Below are positions 27,575-36,159 of a DNA stretch of 64,000 bases, piece after piece; position 1 is the stretch's first letter, and the number at the start of each line of letters is the position of its first letter. The translations under genes were made by a program, and so were the position numbers. The notes under the pieces were generated by a model. That model ran no database searches. It saw only the letters and a program-made list of their open reading frames with translations, and was not told the origin of the DNA. This DNA comes from Chryseolinea sp. H1M3-3 (GTDB taxonomy: Bacteria > Bacteroidota > Bacteroidia > Cytophagales > Cyclobacteriaceae), in NCBI RefSeq assembly GCF_029360725.1, contig NZ_JARKMY010000003.1, positions 33,781 to 97,780 of the forward strand. The letters are read 5' to 3'.

Positions 27575-28159
27575 CTATACCCTTAACAAGCCACGGAATG
27601 CCCTGGCAGCATAGTAAGATTCCGCGCCGTTGTGATATACGAAAACATGATTATAACGGCGATCGCAAAATATGGCGCCTCCAAGTTCTCTGATACCGGG
27701 AGGAGTTTGTACCCAACTAGACGTTTTAGTATCGAACTCCCCAAATTCTTGCAACTCACGGTACTGTTCTTCTGTTAAAAGCTTTATGCCCATTTCAGCG
27801 GCCATCCCAACAGCACTGTTTTTTGGTTTATGCTCTTTCCTGGACTCAAGCGCCTCATCATCATAGCAAACACTTCTGCGCCCTTTCGGACTCTCCGCGG
27901 CGCAATCGACAAAAATGAATTCCTGCTTTTTTTTATCGTTTTCGGTCCCGATAGTTACAACATCTGGTTCACCGCCACTGATTTCCATTTCATGGAGCGA
28001 CCACAATTTTTCTTCGCCCGCTGTTGATTCCAACTTCGCAGCTACACGTTCCCATGTAATGCCTTTGTGGCGGTTCATGTTTTTTTCAAAACGAGTGCGC
28101 AAGGTTATAAGTAAATCTTCACGTTGACCTTGTGACAACTTTGCCTTATTTTTTTTCAT
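27575..28159 (-). CDS. DUF4256 domain-containing protein
   Basis: 194 residues, predicted cytoplasmic, function unknown. The whole length matches the DUF4256 pattern: LLITLRTRFEKNMNRHKGIT near the start, SLHEMEISGGEPDVV, FIFVDCAAESPKGRRSVCYD, AAEMGIKLLTEEQYRELQEF, and the C-terminal GAIFCDRRYNHVFVYHNGAE. Several conserved Cys, Asp and His residues suggest a ligand or metal site, but none has been assigned. It lies 47 bp downstream of the YdeI-like gene on the same strand and could be co-transcribed. Confidence 0.88.
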   Translation of the reverse strand: MKKNKAKLSQGQREDLLITLRTRFEKNMNRHKGITWERVAAKLESTAGEEKLWSLHEMEISGGEPDVVTIGTENDKKKQEFIFVDCAAESPKGRRSVCYDDEALESRKEHKPKNSAVGMAAEMGIKLLTEEQYRELQEFGEFDTKTSSWVQTPPGIRELGGAIFCDRRYNHVFVYHNGAESYYAARAFRGLLRV

Positions 28160-28206
28160 CTTTCTTTATATTCTTTGCGTAAAAATGTGCGAATGAATAC
28201 AAACCA

Positions 28207-28794
28207 CTAATCATCTAACCCTTTCCCATCAAGAATCTGATGATGATATTTTTCGATCCGTGACTCGCGGGTTTTCGCCTGTTTAGCCTGCGAAAAATAA
28301 AGTATGTATCCCCTTTGCCTCCCCGGTGTCAATGCATAAAAAGCTTTTTTCAATGCAGGACTTTTATCTAGCTTCTTTTGAAATTCTTCGGGAATTGTAT
28401 ATTCTGTCGTCTTCTTTAAAGGTACTTTCAAACCAGCTTCTTCCACTTCAACCGCCTCATAAATATACTTCTTTATCGTGGCCTTCATCTTCACTATTTC
28501 CGCGAGCTTTGTAAACCTGATCTGCCGCGCCGCCTGCACATTTTCAGTTTGTTGGATTAAAATACCTTTGGGGTCTTTTAATAACGCACCTTTGAAAAAC
28601 AAAAGCGCACAGTAGTCTTTAAATCCATGTATGAGAACAATGTTTTTTTTCTCGAATGTGTAACAAGGGTGGCCCCACTTCAATTCTTCATTCAGGTCAC
28701 ACCCAATAGCTATCGTCCTCAATTGCTCGAATTCTTTTTGCCACTTTTTTGCTTTGCTAAAAAACCAATCGACCTTGGGATTCATGTTGTTCAT
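28207..28794 (-). CDS. YdeI/OmpD-associated family protein with DUF1801-like domain
   Basis: 195 residues, cytoplasmic. The N-terminal half is a DUF1801/YdhG-like domain (WGHPCYTFEKKNIVLIHGFK, YCALLFFKGALLKDPKG). The C-terminal half carries the YdeI-type bacteriocin-protection-like helices (IPEEFQKKLDKSPALKKAFY, LTPGRQRGYILYFSQAKQAK, TRESRIEKYHHQILDGKG). This two-domain arrangement is common and its biochemical role is unknown; names in databases refer to an old genetic link with OmpD. A later ATG at 28785 could also serve as start. Same strand as DUF4256 downstream. Confidence 0.9.
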   Translation of the reverse strand: MNNMNPKVDWFFSKAKKWQKEFEQLRTIAIGCDLNEELKWGHPCYTFEKKNIVLIHGFKDYCALLFFKGALLKDPKGILIQQTENVQAARQIRFTKLAEIVKMKATIKKYIYEAVEVEEAGLKVPLKKTTEYTIPEEFQKKLDKSPALKKAFYALTPGRQRGYILYFSQAKQAKTRESRIEKYHHQILDGKGLDD

Positions 28795-28889
28795 CTGTAT
28801 TTACTTCATTTAAGGTGTCTTCCCTATCGACAGACAAAATAATAAAATATAAATTCGGTTGGTTATCGACGAGGGTTATGATTATTTAC

Positions 28890-29273
28890 CTACTGACTAA
28901 CAGAGACAAGTTTTCTATCCGCTGGTCTGAAATACCATGATACTACAGTGAGCGTCAATAACAGTACAGGACCAAATAGGTCTTTCACAGCGTCACCCAA
29001 TACAAGGTGTGAAAATATTGCACCGGACATCGCGAAGAAAAAACCAGCGTAAGCCCATTCCTTTATCAAAGGAAATCTCGGAATCAGCACAGCAACTACT
29101 CCCAAAAATTTCCAAATCGATAACATCGTAAGAAAATAAATGGGATACCCCAAGTGTGTAAAAAGATCAACCTCTTCTTTCACTTTTAAAAACTGCACTA
29201 TTCCGGTTGATACCATTCCTAAAGAGAGCCAGATCGTAGCAACCCAATAGATAATTTTATTTCGCTTTGTCAT
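28890..29273 (-). CDS. DoxX-like small membrane protein
   Basis: 127 residues with four predicted transmembrane helices (IIYWVATIWLSLGMVSTGIV, YPIYFLTMLSIWKFLGVVAV, EWAYAGFFFAMSGAIFSHLV, GPVLLLTLTVVSWYF), the size and topology of DoxX-like proteins. Family members are linked to redox or membrane-quinone related roles, but no specific function is assigned here. It overlaps the end of the SRPBCC gene by 17 bp, so translation is probably coupled. It is the last gene of an ArsR-SRPBCC-DoxX operon, a combination frequent in Bacteroidota. Confidence 0.9.
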   Translation of the reverse strand: MTKRNKIIYWVATIWLSLGMVSTGIVQFLKVKEEVDLFTHLGYPIYFLTMLSIWKFLGVVAVLIPRFPLIKEWAYAGFFFAMSGAIFSHLVLGDAVKDLFGPVLLLTLTVVSWYFRPADRKLVSVSQ

Positions 29274-29766
29274 GGTAGGTTATGTTACTTAGTTTGCTCA
29301 CGACGTCTTGTAGCCTGTTATGTGCCATATTTATACCGTACTCAAAGGGCAACTTCAGCATTTGGTCCCGGAGTTCTTGAGTTCGATATATAGTATGCAT
29401 CGTCAACCTGCTGGTGTCATCCGTCAGGTGTTCAAATTCCAGAAATTCAAGCTGCACATCGAACGGTGAGTTCTGCATTTCAAATGTCCTCGTGATTTTA
29501 CGATTGGGAACATACTCATGAAAAACTCCATTGGCGCTAAATACAACGTTTCCTTGTGCATCTGTTGTTTGGTATTCCCAACCGCCATGCTTTCTACTTT
29601 CAAGTTTCAGCACTTTCGCTGTGCCATATTCGTGGGACATCCATTGTTCCAGAATGTCAGCGTCTACGTGCGCCTTAAAAAGTAAATTTACCGGTAACTC
29701 AAATTCTCTCGTTATGAGTAAATCCTGTTTGCCTTCCTCGGCACTGATTTTTGTTTTCCTTTCCAT
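29257..29766 (-). CDS. SRPBCC (AHSA1-like) domain protein
   Basis: 169 residues, cytoplasmic. The helix-grip fold of the Aha1/START superfamily is seen in LLITREFELPVNLLFKAHVD, ILEQWMSHEY, GGWEYQTTDAQGNVVFSANG, VFHEYVPNRKITRTFEM and the closing C-terminal helix LKLPFEYGINMAHNRLQDVV. These proteins bind hydrophobic ligands in a central pocket; ligand unknown. It is located 21 bp after the ArsR regulator and overlaps DoxX, so it is the middle gene of the operon and is probably repressed by the ArsR protein. Confidence 0.9.
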   Translation of the reverse strand: MERKTKISAEEGKQDLLITREFELPVNLLFKAHVDADILEQWMSHEYGTAKVLKLESRKHGGWEYQTTDAQGNVVFSANGVFHEYVPNRKITRTFEMQNSPFDVQLEFLEFEHLTDDTSRLTMHTIYRTQELRDQMLKLPFEYGINMAHNRLQDVVSKLSNITYHDKAK

Positions 29767-29787
29767 GGTTCTGGTTTTTTTCTAATA

Positions 29788-30108
29788 CTATCGGGATTTA
29801 TATTTTTTCATGATGGCCTCCAGCTTGTTGAAGCGGTCATCCCACATGTTGCGGAACGGCTCAATAAAGTCCGCTATCTCCTTCATCTTTTTCGGGTTAA
29901 AATGGTAATAAATTTCCCTGCCGTTTTGCTCTTGCTCAAGCAATTCACACTCTGTAAGAATTTGTATGTGTTTGGAAATCGTTTGCCTCGACGAATTAAA
30001 ATTTTCAGCTATTGCACTCGGCGTCATTGCCTGCAGTGCAACCAATGTTATGATCGCCCGTCTCGTCGGGTCGGCTATGGCTTGAAATACATCTCTTCGC
30101 AAATCCAT
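29788..30108 (-). CDS. ArsR/SmtB-family winged-helix regulator
   Basis: 106 residues, first gene of the ArsR-SRPBCC-DoxX operon. It has the compact winged helix of the family: [20 protein letters not shown], then the recognition helix [20 protein letters not shown] and the wing [20 protein letters not shown]. The metal-binding ELCVCDL-type motif of classic ArsR is absent, so this is the metal-independent type usually paired with SRPBCC proteins. Two palindromic copies of a TGCAG-type sequence overlap its 5' end, suggesting autorepression. Confidence 0.93.
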   Translation of the reverse strand: MDLRRDVFQAIADPTRRAIITLVALQAMTPSAIAENFNSSRQTISKHIQILTECELLEQEQNGREIYYHFNPKKMKEIADFIEPFRNMWDDRFNKLEAIMKKYKSR

Positions 30109-30110
30109 TA

Positions 30111-30154
30111 TGCAGCTATTTGACTGCGAATATATATGCAGTCATTTAACTGCA
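30111..30154. promoter_or_regulatory. Two tandem palindromic operators in front of the arsR-type gene
   Basis: TGCAGCTATTTGACTGCG (30111-30128) and TGCAGTCATTTAACTGCA (30137-30154) are near-identical palindromic 18-mers whose starts are 26 bp apart, beginning 3 bp before the start codon. The second is a perfect TGCAGT/ACTGCA inverted repeat. They probably bind the dimeric ArsR-type repressor. Confidence 0.55.
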
Positions 30155-30486
30155 CAAGTGTTTCTTGTTATTTTTTTTTAACCTACCCAACCGAAGTGTA
30201 TTGAAGAAAATTATCCAGTTTAAGAAAATTGAGTTTCAATACCTTAATCCGTATTTTTTAATGCTCGTGGTATTTGGTCCATCATCCGACAGAAAGAAAT
30301 CAAAGTTGATTGGCATTACAGTTACATATTTGTTTGTCGTACAATAGTAATATCGTATGGCCTATCCGTTCATCCAGGTGTACGTCAAATTCAAGAAATG
30401 AACGTATTCGGTCACCTCTGCCCGGCAGTGGACTGATGGATTACCTAAACTGTTTTAAATTGGCGCAATTCCTAAGGAATCGACCC
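30155..30486. other. Divergent intergenic region between the ArsR operon and PadR gene
   Basis: About 330 bases, AT-rich on the left, no gene supported. A degenerate copy of the PadR-leader element (TTGGCGCAATTCCTA) lies near 30460 and includes the palindrome TTCCTAAGGAA. Confidence 0.4.
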
Positions 30487-30514
30487 TGGCACAATTATTA
30501 TTCCTACAATTAGA
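30487..30514 (+). promoter_or_regulatory. Conserved 28-bp leader element before PadR (copy 1)
   Basis: The element starts TGGCACAATTATTATTCC and continues TACAATTAGA, ending 15 bp before the PadR start codon. A copy with only one mismatch precedes the other PadR gene (58978-59005). TGGCAC matches the minus-24 part of sigma-54 promoters, but the minus-12 position reads TTAT instead of TTGC, so it may instead be a PadR operator. Confidence 0.65.
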
Positions 30515-30529
30515 TATAATGTGTCCACC

Positions 30530-30871
30530 ATGAAGAAATACCAGTTAGGTGAGTTTGAAGAAATCGTTGTACTCACAATAGCCATACTTAACAACAAAGC
30601 CTATAGCGTGTCAATCAAAGATGAAATCGAGTTCAGGCTTTCGAGAAGTGTAAGCATGGGTGCACTCCACACGGCGCTCAGAAGGCTCGAAGACAAAGGC
30701 TACCTGAAATCCTTTGCTGGTGAAGCAACAGAGGAACGAGCTGGCCGCCCCAAACGCTATTTTGAAATTACGGCACTCGGAAAAAAAGCCTTGCAGTATT
30801 CGAAAGCATCCAGAGATGAGCTATGGAAAGCAATACCAAAAACGGTCCTACAAATCAACATAGGGGGATAA
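30530..30871 (+). CDS. PadR-family winged-helix regulator
   Basis: 113 residues, cytoplasmic. The PadR winged helix is seen in LGEFEEIVVLTIAILNNKAY, VSMGALHTALRRLEDKGYLK (recognition helix) and EERAGRPKRYFEITALGKKA (wing). It lacks a long C-terminal effector domain, as in the short PadR type. The ATG at 30530 is preferred over the GTG at 30521, because the homologous protein at 58617-58958 starts with the same MKKY. The FtsX permease starts 5 bp after its stop, so the pair is one operon, and the 28-bp element upstream may be its operator. Confidence 0.93.
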   Translation: MKKYQLGEFEEIVVLTIAILNNKAYSVSIKDEIEFRLSRSVSMGALHTALRRLEDKGYLKSFAGEATEERAGRPKRYFEITALGKKALQYSKASRDELWKAIPKTVLQINIGG

Positions 30872-30876
30872 GTTTT

Positions 30877-33516
30877 ATGAACCCAACGGAGTCGCCACCT
30901 AAGTTCTTTCTTCGCTTTTTCCAATGGTACTGCGATCCAAAGGTTCGCGATTACATCGAAGGCGATTTAATGGAGGTCTACCAAAAACGTAAGAATAAAC
31001 TCGGAAAACCAAAGGCAGACTGGAAATTTGTCATTGATGTATTACTGCTCTTCAGGCCAGGCATCATAAAGCCAGCGGGACCGTATAAAAATTTAAACAA
31101 CTTTAGTATGTATAAAAGCTATTTCAAGATCGGGTGGAGAAATCTGATAAAGAACAAAGGATACTCACTCATCAACATCGGTGGCCTGGCATTGGGAATG
31201 GCTGTTGCCATGGTGATAAGTCTATGGATCTATGATGAGTTGGAATTCAATAAATATCATAAGAATTACGGCAGCATAGCACGTGTCATGAGAAATCTCA
31301 ACATGAACGGAGAAATTATTTCAACCAAGATCTTGCCTAACGCCCTCGGTGATGAGCTTAGGGAAAAGTACGGAAACCAATTTAATAGCGTGGTGATGGC
31401 GGCATTGGATGGAGACCATATCATCTCGGCAGGAGACTCAAAATTATCGATGCGAGGTGAGTTCATCGAAACTGCCGGACCTGAAATGTTCACGTTGAAT
31501 ATGCTTCATGGTTCCAGGTCCGGATTGAATGATCCACATTCGATTTTACTTTCACAGTCTGCCGCGCAAGCCCTTTTCGGCAACGATAACCCTATGGGTA
31601 AGCTTCTAAAAATCGATAACAACGACCGGATGGACGTGAAGGTTACAGGCGTCTACCAAGACCTGCCTGATAACAGCGATTTCCATGGTATGAAATTTTA
31701 TGCGCCGTTCGCGTTGGCTGTGGCATCCAATGAGTGGATGCAAAACCTGAGCTTCACCAATGACTTTCTCAATGTCTATGTAACGATCCATGATCACACG
31801 ACTTTCGAAGCCGCTTCTGCTCAGATCAAGGATGCGATCCTTAATAACATTCGTGAAAACAAAAATTACGTCTCTGTTAACCCACAACTCACTTTACATC
31901 CGATGAAGGATTGGCATCTTCGATCCGAATGGAAGAATGGTGTCGTTGCAGGAGGCGCTATTCATATGGTGTGGCTTTTCGGTATTGTCGGTGGATTTGT
32001 ATTGTTGCTGGCATGCATCAACTTCATGAACCTTAGCACCGCGCGTTCAGAAAAAAGAGCCAAAGAGGTTGGCATACGAAAAGCAAGTGGATCCGCGCGC
32101 TTTCAATTGATGAATCAATTTTTCAGTGAATCGTTCTTAGTGGTTAGCCTTGCTTTTGTAGCCGCGCTTGTTGGCGTGTCGACTTCATTAAACACGTTCA
32201 ATGAATTAGCGGGAAAGCAAATGGAGATACCTTGGACGAACGGTTATTTCTGGATAAGCAGTTTTGTTTTCATTCTATTCACCGGATTGCTGGCGGGCAG
32301 CTATCCTGCGCTTTACCTCTCCTCTTTCAACGCCGTAAAAGTGCTGAAAGGATCTATACGCGTCGGGCGGCTTGCATCTGTTCCCCGTAAGGTACTTGTC
32401 GTTACACAGTTTACGGTATCCGTCACGTTGATCATCGGGACGATCACGGTACACCAACAGATCCAGTTTGCTAAAAACCGTCCGGTAGGCTACAGCCGCG
32501 ACGGTCTGCTAATGATCCAAATGACCACGTCGGACTTCTACGGAAAGCGTGATATCCTTTTCACGGAATTAAAAAATACAGGGGCGGTTATCGAAATGGC
32601 GGAATCGTCAAGCCCGCCGACAGCGATATGGACTGAGAACGGTGGTTTTGATTGGAGTGGAAAGGACCCTGCATTTATACCGCAGTTTGCAACGCTGACA
32701 GTAACATCGGAATATGGAAGAACAATAGGATGGCAGTTCGTCAGTGGCCGCGATTTTTCGAGAGACATCGCCAGTGATTCTGCCGGTTTTGTGATCAATG
32801 AAGCCGCAGCAAGATTACTAGGTTTTGAAAATCCTGTGGGCGAAACCATCCGATGGCAAGGTGGATGGCGAAGCAAATTCACCAGCTTTACAATCATTGG
32901 TGTCATTAAAGATATGGTTATGAAATCCCCGTACGCCCAACCTGTGCCGTCGGTATTTTTCCTAAGTAAATATGGAACTAACTGGATCAACATTCGGATC
33001 AATCCGCAAATGAGTACGGCCGAAGCGCTTCCAAAAGTGGAAGCAGTCTTTAAGAAATTAATTCCTGCTGCACCTTTCGATTATAAGTTTGCAGACCAGG
33101 AGTATGCATTAAAATTTGCAGCAGAAGAACGCGTTGGAAAACTCGCAAGTGTTTTTGCCGGACTGGCCATCCTCATCAGTTGCCTGGGATTATTCGGGCT
33201 CGCATCCTTCGTTTCCGAGCAACGCACCAAAGAAATCGGCATTCGTAAAGTCGTGGGAGCTTCTCTATTCAATCTGTGGAAAATGTTGTCAAAGGATTTT
33301 GTTATGCTGGTGGTAATCGCCTGCTTGATCGCCGTTCCGGCATCGTACTATCTCTCATCTGCTTGGCTAAAAAATTATGAATACCGGACGGCAATACCGT
33401 GGTGGATATTTGCCCTACCGTCGCTGGCCGCTGTGGTAATTACACTATTGACGGTAAGTCATCAGGCTATTAAAGCTGCGATGATGAACCCAGTTAACAG
33501 CCTGCGTTCAGAATGA
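30877..33516 (+). CDS. FtsX/MacB-like ABC permease with N-terminal permease-prefix domain
   Basis: About 879 residues. An N-terminal prefix (PPKFFLRFFQWYCDPKVRDY, IEGDLMEVYQKR, up to LLLFRPGIIKP) is the type called permease prefix domain 2. Two MacB-core plus FtsX halves follow, each with periplasmic domain and helices (INIGGLALGMAVAMVISLWI; NFMNLSTARSEKRAKEVGIR; YPALYLSSFNAVKVLKG; then EQRTKEIGIRKVVGAS and the end AAMMNPVNSLRSE). It belongs to the transmembrane permeases that move substrates or transmit signals across the inner membrane with an ATPase partner. No ATPase gene is nearby. Start 30877 gives the canonical prefix start MNPTESPPK; an upstream ATG at 30823 overlaps PadR. Confidence 0.92.
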   Translation: MNPTESPPKFFLRFFQWYCDPKVRDYIEGDLMEVYQKRKNKLGKPKADWKFVIDVLLLFRPGIIKPAGPYKNLNNFSMYKSYFKIGWRNLIKNKGYSLINIGGLALGMAVAMVISLWIYDELEFNKYHKNYGSIARVMRNLNMNGEIISTKILPNALGDELREKYGNQFNSVVMAALDGDHIISAGDSKLSMRGEFIETAGPEMFTLNMLHGSRSGLNDPHSILLSQSAAQALFGNDNPMGKLLKIDNNDRMDVKVTGVYQDLPDNSDFHGMKFYAPFALAVASNEWMQNLSFTNDFLNVYVTIHDHTTFEAASAQIKDAILNNIRENKNYVSVNPQLTLHPMKDWHLRSEWKNGVVAGGAIHMVWLFGIVGGFVLLLACINFMNLSTARSEKRAKEVGIRKASGSARFQLMNQFFSESFLVVSLAFVAALVGVSTSLNTFNELAGKQMEIPWTNGYFWISSFVFILFTGLLAGSYPALYLSSFNAVKVLKGSIRVGRLASVPRKVLVVTQFTVSVTLIIGTITVHQQIQFAKNRPVGYSRDGLLMIQMTTSDFYGKRDILFTELKNTGAVIEMAESSSPPTAIWTENGGFDWSGKDPAFIPQFATLTVTSEYGRTIGWQFVSGRDFSRDIASDSAGFVINEAAARLLGFENPVGETIRWQGGWRSKFTSFTIIGVIKDMVMKSPYAQPVPSVFFLSKYGTNWINIRINPQMSTAEALPKVEAVFKKLIPAAPFDYKFADQEYALKFAAEERVGKLASVFAGLAILISCLGLFGLASFVSEQRTKEIGIRKVVGASLFNLWKMLSKDFVMLVVIACLIAVPASYYLSSAWLKNYEYRTAIPWWIFALPSLAAVVITLLTVSHQAIKAAMMNPVNSLRSE

Positions 33517-33871
33517 GCGTCGGCTGTCGAAGGAAAGATCAGAATTACTGATTCGTTCTATCGTAAAACCAAACGCATTACATGTCGCTCGGATTCGCGG
33601 ATGCTCAATTTCATCTTTTACCACGCATGCCCTACCCAATGTCAAAGTGAGCCAGTTCATGGTTTTACGCGCGTATTTGTTTCGCCCGCGCTGGTTTTCG
33701 TGGTTAATTAGATTTACCAAAACGCTACCTGATTTGTTTCATAGGCTTTTTATGGTCAATATGTCCAAATCAACCCTTTAAAAGGTCCATTCTGCACCGG
33801 ATAGGTTACTCTATCGGACATTAATTTTGCTTTGCCAACGCATTTACGAAAATCATTAAACAGAAAAGACA
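33517..33871. other. Intergenic stretch without a supported gene
   Basis: About 355 bases between the permease and the double SRPBCC gene. A 70-codon minus-strand frame is present but has no recognisable features. I see nothing else convincing here. Confidence 0.45.
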
Positions 33872-34786
33872 ATGACGGCTATCAGACACAACGTATCCAT
33901 AAAAGCTCCATCCGAAAAAATTTATGAAGCACTTACTACCCAGGAAGGGCTTGCTAAGTGGTGGACGAATAACGCAACCGCGAAACCTGAACTAGGATTT
34001 GTGAACGTATTCATTTTCGGGAAATTCCGAAACGAAATGAGGGTAACCAAACTCGAAGACAATAAAAAGGTTGAATGGCAATGTATCAATTCGATTGAAG
34101 AATGGCTTGACACCAACATTTCTTTCGACCTGGAAGAAAAAGACGGCCGTACGATTTTGCGTTTTGCTCATTCGGGCTGGAAGACGGTGTCAGACACCTT
34201 TGCGGGCTGCAATTATGACTGGGCGTTATTTTTGAAAAGCCTTAAAGACCTTTGTGAAACCGGAACCGGAGCGCCTTATCAAAATAGTAATGAGTTAAAC
34301 CTTAAAAATAAAATTATGAAAGATCAAAGTTTTACGACTACACTTATGGTAGACCAGACTCCTAAGGAAGTATTCAATGCCATCACCGATGTTCGCGGGT
34401 GGTGGTCGGAAGGAATCGAAGGCAACACTACTAACCTCAATGATGAGTTTATATTCGAAGTCAAAGATGTCCATTACTCAAAACAAAAATTAGTAGAGGT
34501 AATCTCGGATAAAAAAGTTGTTTGGCATATTACCGATAGCCGCTTGAGTTTCATTAAAGACAAGAACGAATGGACGGACACCAAAGTTATTTTTGAAATT
34601 TCTAAAAAGGGTAACAAGACCCAGCTCGTTTTTACCCACGAGGGTTTACGTCCAGAAGTTGAATGCTATGCCGCATGTTCACCTGCATGGACCCAGTATG
34701 TTCAGCATAGCCTGATGAGCTTGATAACAACAGGTAAAGGAGATCCAAACCTTGAAGGGAGGCGAATAGAAGCAATAAAACTATAG
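33872..34786 (+). CDS. Fused tandem SRPBCC (AHSA1-like) protein
   Basis: 304 residues containing two complete helix-grip domains: residues 1-140 ([49 protein letters not shown]) and residues about 150-300 ([60 protein letters not shown]). The linker [14 protein letters not shown] contains an internal ATG (34317) where a separate gene would normally start, so the fusion looks like loss of a stop between two neighbouring genes. These domains bind hydrophobic ligands; substrate unknown. The NTF2-like gene follows about 120 bp downstream. Confidence 0.88.
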   Translation: MTAIRHNVSIKAPSEKIYEALTTQEGLAKWWTNNATAKPELGFVNVFIFGKFRNEMRVTKLEDNKKVEWQCINSIEEWLDTNISFDLEEKDGRTILRFAHSGWKTVSDTFAGCNYDWALFLKSLKDLCETGTGAPYQNSNELNLKNKIMKDQSFTTTLMVDQTPKEVFNAITDVRGWWSEGIEGNTTNLNDEFIFEVKDVHYSKQKLVEVISDKKVVWHITDSRLSFIKDKNEWTDTKVIFEISKKGNKTQLVFTHEGLRPEVECYAACSPAWTQYVQHSLMSLITTGKGDPNLEGRRIEAIKL

Positions 34787-34905
34787 TCTTAAGACTTTAC
34801 CATTACAATTTATAGATGAACTCCGGGGGGACCGTCGGCACCATTGGCGACGGCCAAAAAAAATTGAAATCGGTATTTGAGAACTCAACGAGCAATGAAT
34901 TAACT

Positions 34906-35289
34906 ATGACAAAAGCAATTAATAGTAAAACAATGACAACGCTTGAAATTGCAGCTAGGTTCAATGAACTGGCACAGCAAGAAAAATGGTTTGAAATCCA
35001 GGACGAACTTTTTGCCGATAACGTAAAAAGCGTAGAGCCGGCCAATTCTCCCTATCTTGAAAATGCAGAAGGCAAAACAACCGTCCGTAAAAAAGCCGAA
35101 GAATTTATTCAACGCATAACAGAGGTTCACAGACTTCACACCACGGAACCAATTGTCACCGGAAATCATTTTGCCGTAGGAAGAGAAAAAGATCTTACCG
35201 TCAAGGGACATGGAAGAATACAAATCAATCAGATAATGCTATATGAAGTGAAAGATGGCCAGATCATACTGGAACAATTCTTTTACTAA
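34906..35289 (+). CDS. SnoaL/NTF2-like small protein
   Basis: About 127 residues. The cone-shaped NTF2-like fold is suggested by IAARFNELAQQEKWFEIQDE, LFADNVKSVEPANSP, KTTVRKKAEEFIQRITEVHR, GNHFAVGREKDLTVKGHGRI and the C-terminal QINQIMLYEVKDGQIILEQF. Such proteins are small enzymes or ligand binders (steroid isomerase-like superfamily); the catalytic residues are not assignable. Start 34906 is chosen; the frame is open 30 codons upstream but those residues are low-complexity and unlike the family, and an ATG at 34933 is also possible. Same strand as the SRPBCC fusion and probably co-transcribed. Confidence 0.82.
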   Translation: MTKAINSKTMTTLEIAARFNELAQQEKWFEIQDELFADNVKSVEPANSPYLENAEGKTTVRKKAEEFIQRITEVHRLHTTEPIVTGNHFAVGREKDLTVKGHGRIQINQIMLYEVKDGQIILEQFFY

Positions 35290-35682
35290 GAAAACTGCTT
35301 CGTCGTTATGCGTCTAGCGCGTTTCATTAGAGAGCGCACCACTCCTATTAAACAAAACTTTGTTGGACGAGAACACTTTAAGACTTCGCCGGTTTGAAAG
35401 ACGCTGCTTCAGGTAGTGGAAGTAGCATAACCTGAATTGTTGAAATAGATAAAAACCTTCGATTAAAATTATCTGACGCTATTCTGTTTGACATTTCTTA
35501 TTTCCGAACAAACTTTTTTACTTGGCATGAAATGAATTTTTAAGAAAAAACATACATCGTTAAAAATGCAAACTACAACTTAAGTCTGTAAATCAACGCT
35601 TTACGTTTGTGTCTGTGCCACCAACGAGATTTACTGACTTAAATCATATTGCATATACTGGTTTGCGCTTACATTTACTGTC
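35290..35682. other. Intergenic region before the TonB-receptor group
   Basis: About 390 bases, AT-rich towards the right. No gene supported. It likely holds the promoter of the Cys-rich protein/TonB receptor/BNR group, but no clear promoter pair was identified. Confidence 0.4.
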
Positions 35683-36063
35683 GTGAAAAAAATTGTATCC
35701 CTCGGACTGATTATGGTAATGTCGCTTCAATGCTTCTACAAGCTTGGCGTGATAACCTATTTTCAAATCAACAGGGAATACATTGCTGAAATGTTTTGTA
35801 TCAATAAAGAGAAGCCCATTACGACCTGTTATGGGCAATGCTTCCTTGAAAAAAATCTTGGCCTGGCCGACACTGCCAGTCATAACGAAAGTACTGTGCC
35901 CGTCGGGAAAGAAAAGGTCGATTTCCCCGTGTTTATCGTCAGTGAATGTCTGTACGCACCTCAAGTGCGCTCCCAATTTAACAGGACTGACTCTCATTAC
36001 ATCGCCGGCATTTCATCGGAACATCGCCGCGCGCCATTCCACCCTCCTTCACAAATATTGTAA
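35683..36063 (+). CDS. Small conserved Cys-containing protein upstream of a TonB receptor
   Basis: 126 residues with GTG start and a signal peptide (KKIVSLGLIMVMSLQCFYKL). Middle part: TYFQINREYIAEMFCINKEK, then PITTCYGQCFLEKNLGLAD with a CxxxC pair, then a C-terminal end rich in His and Pro (SSEHRRAPFHPP). I recognise this as a family of unknown function often encoded beside TonB-dependent receptors in Bacteroidota. The Cys and His content would fit metal handling, but that is inference. It precedes the receptor gene by about 96 bp on the same strand. Confidence 0.7.
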   Translation: MKKIVSLGLIMVMSLQCFYKLGVITYFQINREYIAEMFCINKEKPITTCYGQCFLEKNLGLADTASHNESTVPVGKEKVDFPVFIVSECLYAPQVRSQFNRTDSHYIAGISSEHRRAPFHPPSQIL

Positions 36064-36159
36064 CGCCATAATTCGGCGCATATCTAATTAAGGTATCAAA
36101 TTATTTCCGGGAGTGATGCGTCAAATAATGCCATCATTCTCTTCAACAAGTTCACTAAG

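Noticed and set aside
33508..33720. 70-codon minus-strand frame after the first PadR-linked permease
   Set aside because: No recognisable domain, overlaps the permease end, composition rich in Arg and Asn as expected from non-coding sequence.
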